Below are positions 59,690 to 64,000 of a DNA stretch of 64,000 bases, piece by piece. Origin of the DNA: Thraustochytrium sp. TN22 (taxonomy: Eukaryota > Sar > Bigyra > Thraustochytrida > Thraustochytriidae); the NCBI GenBank assembly GCA_013306675.1, contig JABLUY010000055.1, positions 96,471 to 160,470 of the forward strand, written 5' to 3'. The first letter of the stretch is position 1. The number at the start of each line of letters is the position of its first letter. The notes beneath the pieces were generated by a model, which did not search any database, was not told the origin of the DNA, and was given only the letters and a program-made list of their open reading frames with translations. The translations under genes were made by a program, and so were the position numbers.

Positions 59690-62600
59690 TCAGGTGGGGC
59701 GCTGGAGGACGCCGAGCTGCTCGAGGATGTGCGTAGCATTCCATGAGATCTCGACCTCGGTGATCTTGTTGCGCTCGCCGAAGGCAACGAAGATGGTGGC
59801 GTTGAACTCGAACGGCTTGGGCTCGCGCACGAGCATGCCTGTGTACAGACCCTTGACGACGCAGCCCATCTGCGTGCGCGCCGACAGGGGCACCTCCTCC
59901 GCATCGGCGTCCTCGGCGTTGTTCTTAGACTTGGTCGAGGCGGACGTGGCACGGCTGCGCTTCTTGCCGCGCTTGCGCTTCTTGAGCGAGACGAAGTTGT
60001 GCCGCGTGAGCGTGAGCTCCGAGAAGGCCTTGCGCAGGCGGCGCACGTAGTTGACGCACTCGTCGATGCCGTGGAAGGCGCCGCCCATGTTGGCGTCCTG
60101 GAAAACGCAGGACTCGTCCAGGAGCTCATCCGCGAGCTCGATGCGCTCATCCGGCGTGGCAAGCTCGAAGATTTTGGTCATTTGGATGCAGAGCTTCTCG
60201 CGCAGCTTCTGGTCCAACTTGGGCGTGGGCGGCTGCACGGAGCCGGGCGAGAACGGCTGCCCAGGGCTGCTGAGGTCGGCGTCGCTCTGCGCTTGGCCGG
60301 GCGAGCTGCCGTCCGTGACGGCCTGGGCGCCCGGCTTGGCAGCCCCCGACGCTGCGGCGGATTCGCTGCCCGTTTCGCCGTTGCCGGCATCGGCGGCCGC
60401 CTGCCCCTCGGCCTCCTTGTTGGCGCGCGCTGCGGCGGCCTCCTCGGCCTCGCGCTTGGCGCGCTCGAGCATGCGGTCCCCGATCGTCTTGCTGAAGCTG
60501 TCCGGAAGGAGGCCGAGCTGCCGCATGACGTCCAAGGCGGCCCAGCTCACCATGAGCTGCTGGATCTGCGCACTGCCGGGCACGAACTTGTATGCAATAA
60601 TCACGCGGAAGGAGACCTTCTTGCCCTCGGGCTTTTGCACAGCCTGCGTGGCAGCCTTGATGATGGGCCCTAGCTCCGGGTTCGCCTTGAAGGTGCTGCC
60701 CTTGCTCTTGTCGGAGCTGCGGCCCAGCCCGTAGTAGGTGCCGGTCAGCGTCCAGCGGCCTCGCGCCACGTTCTTGCGCGTCATAAAGTTCTCTTCCTTG
60801 GCCACGAGTCCAGAAAAGGACGTGCGGATGCGGCGGATGTACTTGAGCACCTTTTCGATGCCGCGGATCACGCGCACAGTGTTGGGATCGTACAGGTCGA
60901 TGTCCGGCGCCAGTGCCGCGTCTGCATAACCGCGCAGTTCCTCTTCGGGTCGCTCGAAGAGTTGCTTGAGCACGATGGCGCTCTTGTGTCGGTTGCGCAG
61001 GAGCTCCTCGTTTTGGATGGGCGACATGGGGTCCTGCTCGGGCTGCGCGCCACTGCCGGCGGCCCCCTCGCTCGCCGCCTCGCCGGTGGCCACGACGGGC
61101 GCCGCTGCCGCTGTTGCCTCCTTGCCGTTGCTCTCGGCCTTGGCGCTGCCCTTGGCGGCCTCCGCAGCCTCCGTGGCCTTGCCGTTGCTGCCGTTCTTGG
61201 CGGCGGCGGCGGCGGCGGCGGCAGAGGAGGACGAAGAAGAAGACGAAGACGCGAAGCTGTCGTCTATGATGGACTCGGAGCCAGGGTTGTGCACGACCCA
61301 CTGGCCGGTGCGGTTGAGGCCCTCGCCGTCAAGCACTGGGTCGAAGGACTCCAGGTAGGCGGCCCAAGACTGCTTGTGCTCGGGTGCCTCGTAGTTGAAT
61401 GCATGCACGAACACCACGAAGCGCGCAAGCTGCTCTGGAGTGAGCTCCTTGGCCAGGCCCCGGAAGAGCGTCGTCTCCGCGGAGAGGCGGCGCTTCTTCA
61501 TAACCAGCGTGTGCAGGTTCTCGAGTTTGTTGAGCACGGATGCGATGTCCTTGCACTTGGCGATGACGTACTCGCGGCGCTCGCGAAGCTTGATCTTTTG
61601 CTCGCGGGTTAGCTGCAAGCGGTTGCAGAGCTCCTCCCACAGGCCGCCAGGCGTGCGAAAGTAGGACTCGTCCTGCGCGCATTGCCAGAGATACATTTTG
61701 GTCACGTGCGTGGGCTCCACCTGGCGGATGAGGCGCGAGAGGATGTGCTTGCTGGCCTCCTCGCGGTTGCGGCCCTGGTCCACGTGCGTCTGCAGGTAGC
61801 CGTCCGTGAGCTCGTCGAGCGCACCGGGCTTCTCCGCAGATGGATCAGCCTTCCCGATCGGGCCCACGAGGCCCTTGAGCTGGCCCACGAGTTGCTCGCA
61901 CTGCGTGCGCATGCTCTCCTGCATCTCCTCGGAGCCCAGCTTGAGCTGCAGCCGCAGCCGCTCGTTTTCCTCGAGCAGCATGGCCTCGCGGTCCATGAGC
62001 TTCTGCGTGTATTCGCGCTTGCGCCGGCGGCAGTTCCGCACGGCCTCGCGATTCTTCTCGCGCTGCGCAAGACTGCGCGGGGACATGGGCGCGTCGGCAG
62101 TGCCCTTGCGCTTGCGGTTGCCGGCGGCCGCCGCGGCCGCCGCGCCGGCGCCGGCGCCGGCGCCGCGGCCCGCATCGCCGTTGCCCTTGGCTTCCTCCAT
62201 GCTCATGTCGCTGCTGCTGCTGCTCGTTCGGCTGGCGGCCGCCATGGCGCGCCGCTTGGGCGGCGGCATGCCCATGGGCAGTTGCGGCTCAGGGCTCGCG
62301 CCCTCCGGCGTCTCGGACGACGGCGGGAGCGGCATGAGCGGCGGGCTGGGATCAAAGCCGCCCAGGCCCATGTCATCGTCGTCGCCGAGGCCGCCCAAAG
62401 GCGAAGTCGGGTCATATGCTGAGGCGTCGGGCGGCACGACGCCGTCGCCGTACGGGTCGCCGGGATGCGACTCCGCCATAGCGCCTGGGAGCGACTGGTG
62501 CGACTGGTGCTCCAGCGAAGCCAGCGAGGCCAGCGAGGTGGAAGACGCGCCGCCGTGTGCGAGGCGACCTGCGTGATATGGGCCCAGGCTGTAGCCCTGC

Positions 62601-63400
62601 GTATTGGCGCGCTGGTTCTGATAGTATGCCGTGCCGCGGCGGCGCGCGCCCGAGGCGGCCTCGGTCGCAAACTCGTGCATGGCGGGCGCGAGCCCGGGCG
62701 GCTGATCGCCGCGCGAGCCGCCCATGACCACATCCATGGCACCACCCAGGTCGTCGGTGAGCGGGACCACCTCGGGGAGGGTGGAGTCCCACAGCAGCGA
62801 CGGGCTGTCGTCCAAAAGGCCGTCAGCCCACCCAAATGCGCCGCCGGCCTGCGCCGGGTCCGCGTACGCGGGCGGCAGACGCGCTGCGCGGCCCATGCCC
62901 TGCTGCGAGTGCTGCTGCGGCGGCTGTTGCTGTTGCTGTAGCTGGTACTGCGAGTGCAGGTGCTGCGGCGCCTGGTGCTGGAGCTGCTGGAGCTGCTGGT
63001 GCTGCTGGTGCTGTTGGTGCGAATGCGCGTGCGGGTTCGGGAGGCGCTGGTGGTCTGGCGGCGGCGGCGGCGGCGGCGGCAGCGGCACGTGCTGCGGCTG
63101 GCCGGCGGCGGGTGGCACGCCCATCTCTGGAGCCAAGTCGCCGCCCATATGTTGATGTTGCGGATGGTACTGCGCATGCTGCTCGTGCTGCTGCTGCGGC
63201 GGCGGGAGATGTTGCGACGGCGCGTGCGCATGGTGCTGCGGCGCCATGTTCGCGTCATGCATGGGCGCCCCCATGTAGGCGTCCGGCGGCGCATCATGCG
63301 GGCCGCCTACGGCTGCGTAGCCGCCGTCCAGGCCGGCAGCGCTCCCGTGCAGCAGCCACTGGAACACGTCCCCCTCATCGTCGTTCTCCCACGACTCCAT
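59690..63400 (-). CDS. bZIP transcription factor with two NTF2-like C-terminal repeats
   Basis: 1236 aa. The N-terminal third is His/Gln/Pro-rich and disordered, a probable activation region. A bZIP lies at about 440-500: basic part REKNREAVRNCRRRKREYTQK with the invariant N-x7-R spacing, then leucine heptads (LMDREAMLLEENERLRLQLKL). A helical block follows at about 560-690. Two similar alpha-beta modules occupy about 800-970 and 1073-1233, each with a helix followed by strands (FSGLVAKEENFM..GRWTLTGTYYG; FSELTLTRHNFV..GCVVKGLYTGM) and ending in VSWAALDVMRQLGLLP or ISWNATHILEQLGVLQ. They look like a tandem NTF2/SnoaL-like fold, perhaps a ligand sensor. Target genes unknown. Confidence 0.82.
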   Translation of the reverse strand: MESWENDDEGDVFQWLLHGSAAGLDGGYAAVGGPHDAPPDAYMGAPMHDANMAPQHHAHAPSQHLPPPQQQHEQHAQYHPQHQHMGGDLAPEMGVPPAAGQPQHVPLPPPPPPPPDHQRLPNPHAHSHQQHQQHQQLQQLQHQAPQHLHSQYQLQQQQQPPQQHSQQGMGRAARLPPAYADPAQAGGAFGWADGLLDDSPSLLWDSTLPEVVPLTDDLGGAMDVVMGGSRGDQPPGLAPAMHEFATEAASGARRRGTAYYQNQRANTQGYSLGPYHAGRLAHGGASSTSLASLASLEHQSHQSLPGAMAESHPGDPYGDGVVPPDASAYDPTSPLGGLGDDDDMGLGGFDPSPPLMPLPPSSETPEGASPEPQLPMGMPPPKRRAMAAASRTSSSSSDMSMEEAKGNGDAGRGAGAGAGAAAAAAAGNRKRKGTADAPMSPRSLAQREKNREAVRNCRRRKREYTQKLMDREAMLLEENERLRLQLKLGSEEMQESMRTQCEQLVGQLKGLVGPIGKADPSAEKPGALDELTDGYLQTHVDQGRNREEASKHILSRLIRQVEPTHVTKMYLWQCAQDESYFRTPGGLWEELCNRLQLTREQKIKLRERREYVIAKCKDIASVLNKLENLHTLVMKKRRLSAETTLFRGLAKELTPEQLARFVVFVHAFNYEAPEHKQSWAAYLESFDPVLDGEGLNRTGQWVVHNPGSESIIDDSFASSSSSSSSSAAAAAAAAKNGSNGKATEAAEAAKGSAKAESNGKEATAAAAPVVATGEAASEGAAGSGAQPEQDPMSPIQNEELLRNRHKSAIVLKQLFERPEEELRGYADAALAPDIDLYDPNTVRVIRGIEKVLKYIRRIRTSFSGLVAKEENFMTRKNVARGRWTLTGTYYGLGRSSDKSKGSTFKANPELGPIIKAATQAVQKPEGKKVSFRVIIAYKFVPGSAQIQQLMVSWAALDVMRQLGLLPDSFSKTIGDRMLERAKREAEEAAAARANKEAEGQAAADAGNGETGSESAAASGAAKPGAQAVTDGSSPGQAQSDADLSSPGQPFSPGSVQPPTPKLDQKLREKLCIQMTKIFELATPDERIELADELLDESCVFQDANMGGAFHGIDECVNYVRRLRKAFSELTLTRHNFVSLKKRKRGKKRSRATSASTKSKNNAEDADAEEVPLSARTQMGCVVKGLYTGMLVREPKPFEFNATIFVAFGERNKITEVEISWNATHILEQLGVLQRPT

Positions 63401-64000
63401 GGCGTCCCTCGCGAGGATCCTCGCGCGTGAGGGCGTCCAGCCGCCGCGCTGCGCGCTCGCCGCCGGCGCCGCCGACGGAGGCGGCGAGCTGATGGATGGA
63501 TTCGCTTCGCTCCGCCGATCCCGCCGCGCGGCGCGCCGGCGCCAGCCCGGACGGGCGCGGCCCGCCGCTGCGCCGCGGCGCCCGCTCTCCCCTGCTCCCG
63601 CGCGCGCGCGCGGCGGCGGCCCCGGACCCCTCGCGCGCGGCGCGGCGGCGCGGCGCGGCGCGGCGCGGCGCGGCGATCAATTCAAAAAAACCAGATTGCC
63701 GCCTCCGAGTCAAGGTCAGTCAGAGAGAGGCACCCGCGCCCTCCCTCCGCGCCTTTCTCTTTTGGCTTCCGCGCCGGCAAGTGCCGCTCCCGCGCCCGCA
63801 AATGCCGCTTCCGCGCCGGCAAGTCGCTATTCCCGGCGCGCGCCCTTTCAAGCCGCGCTTTTTTCCCTTGCTCGGGCGCGGCGCTGCGCTGCGCTGCGCT
63901 GCGCGGCGCGGCGCGGCGAGGCGCGGCGGCACGGCGCGCAGCCAGCCGCGGCCACGCGCGCGCGCGCAGCCAGCCGACCCGGCCCGGCCCGGCCCGGCCC
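63401..64000. other. GC-rich 5' flank of the bZIP gene
   Basis: About 600 bp of extreme GC content with GCGGCGCGGC runs at 63635-63676 and 63895-63930, and CCGGC repeats at the edge. It should hold the bZIP promoter. No supported gene before the right edge. Confidence 0.5.

Noticed and set aside
1-64000. CRISPR arrays, rRNA operons or bacterial operons
   Set aside because: No regularly spaced direct repeats or rRNA-like sequence were seen, and gene content and introns are eukaryotic.

Overview
The window is nuclear DNA from a unicellular eukaryote with a compact, very GC-rich genome. It carries alpha-tubulin, CK2 beta, U2AF35, ALG1, seipin and UBR1 genes on both strands, with no operon logic. 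Most reading frames are unbroken, but three genes need short GT-AG introns (217, 227 and 81 bp), each placed by conserved protein sequence on both sides. The gene set fits a heterotrophic stramenopile such as a labyrinthulomycete: a class C receptor with periplasmic-binding-like, EGF, SAM and WW parts, a Frizzled-like receptor, secreted CSGHGRC-type EGF proteins, and a bZIP protein with NTF2-like repeats. The taxonomic call is inference.

Layout. 1-8.1 kb: a UBR1-type N-degron E3 ligase running off the left edge (minus), a polyQ protein (minus), and a three-C2 MCTP-like membrane protein (minus). 8.4-15.1 kb: a 6.67-kb DNA transposon bounded by a 13-bp inverted repeat with AT on each side. It holds two convergent genes. 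One is a 1382-aa protein fusing a complete FEN1/XPG-type nuclease, a SWIM zinc finger and a DDE transposase core; the other is a THAP-like coiled-coil protein. 15.6-27 kb: seipin, then ALG1 (minus) and an adenosine deaminase-like gene (plus) whose start codons overlap head to head, an MFS-type transporter, a long gene-poor stretch, and a Frizzled-like receptor. 27-34 kb: a class C receptor with an apparent -1 frameshift and a secreted metzincin protease (both minus). 36-45.7 kb: SLC35A-like transporter, PhoD-like phosphatase, an orphan membrane protein, U2AF35 and alpha-tubulin. 48-64 kb: CK2 beta, an EGF protein, a foldback repeat cluster, a coiled-coil protein, an iron-type alcohol dehydrogenase, a VWA coiled-coil protein and a bZIP factor.

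Most host genes are housekeeping or secretory-pathway functions without an obvious common pathway. The strongest candidate for something undescribed is the transposon: its transposase joins a flap-endonuclease-like module, with all expected catalytic acidic residues in place, to a SWIM finger and a DDE core, next to a separate THAP-like gene. Other notable points are an alpha-tubulin lacking K40 and ending in Phe, the overlapping ALG1/ADA start codons, and a recent ~95-bp inverted repeat cluster at 51.5-52.1 kb.

Intergenic spaces are long and full of simple repeats: (GAGC)n, (CGAGT)n, (CCGCT)n, and GA/CT tracts just 3' of several genes. Many long open frames lie antisense to real genes because of the GC bias, and they were set aside.
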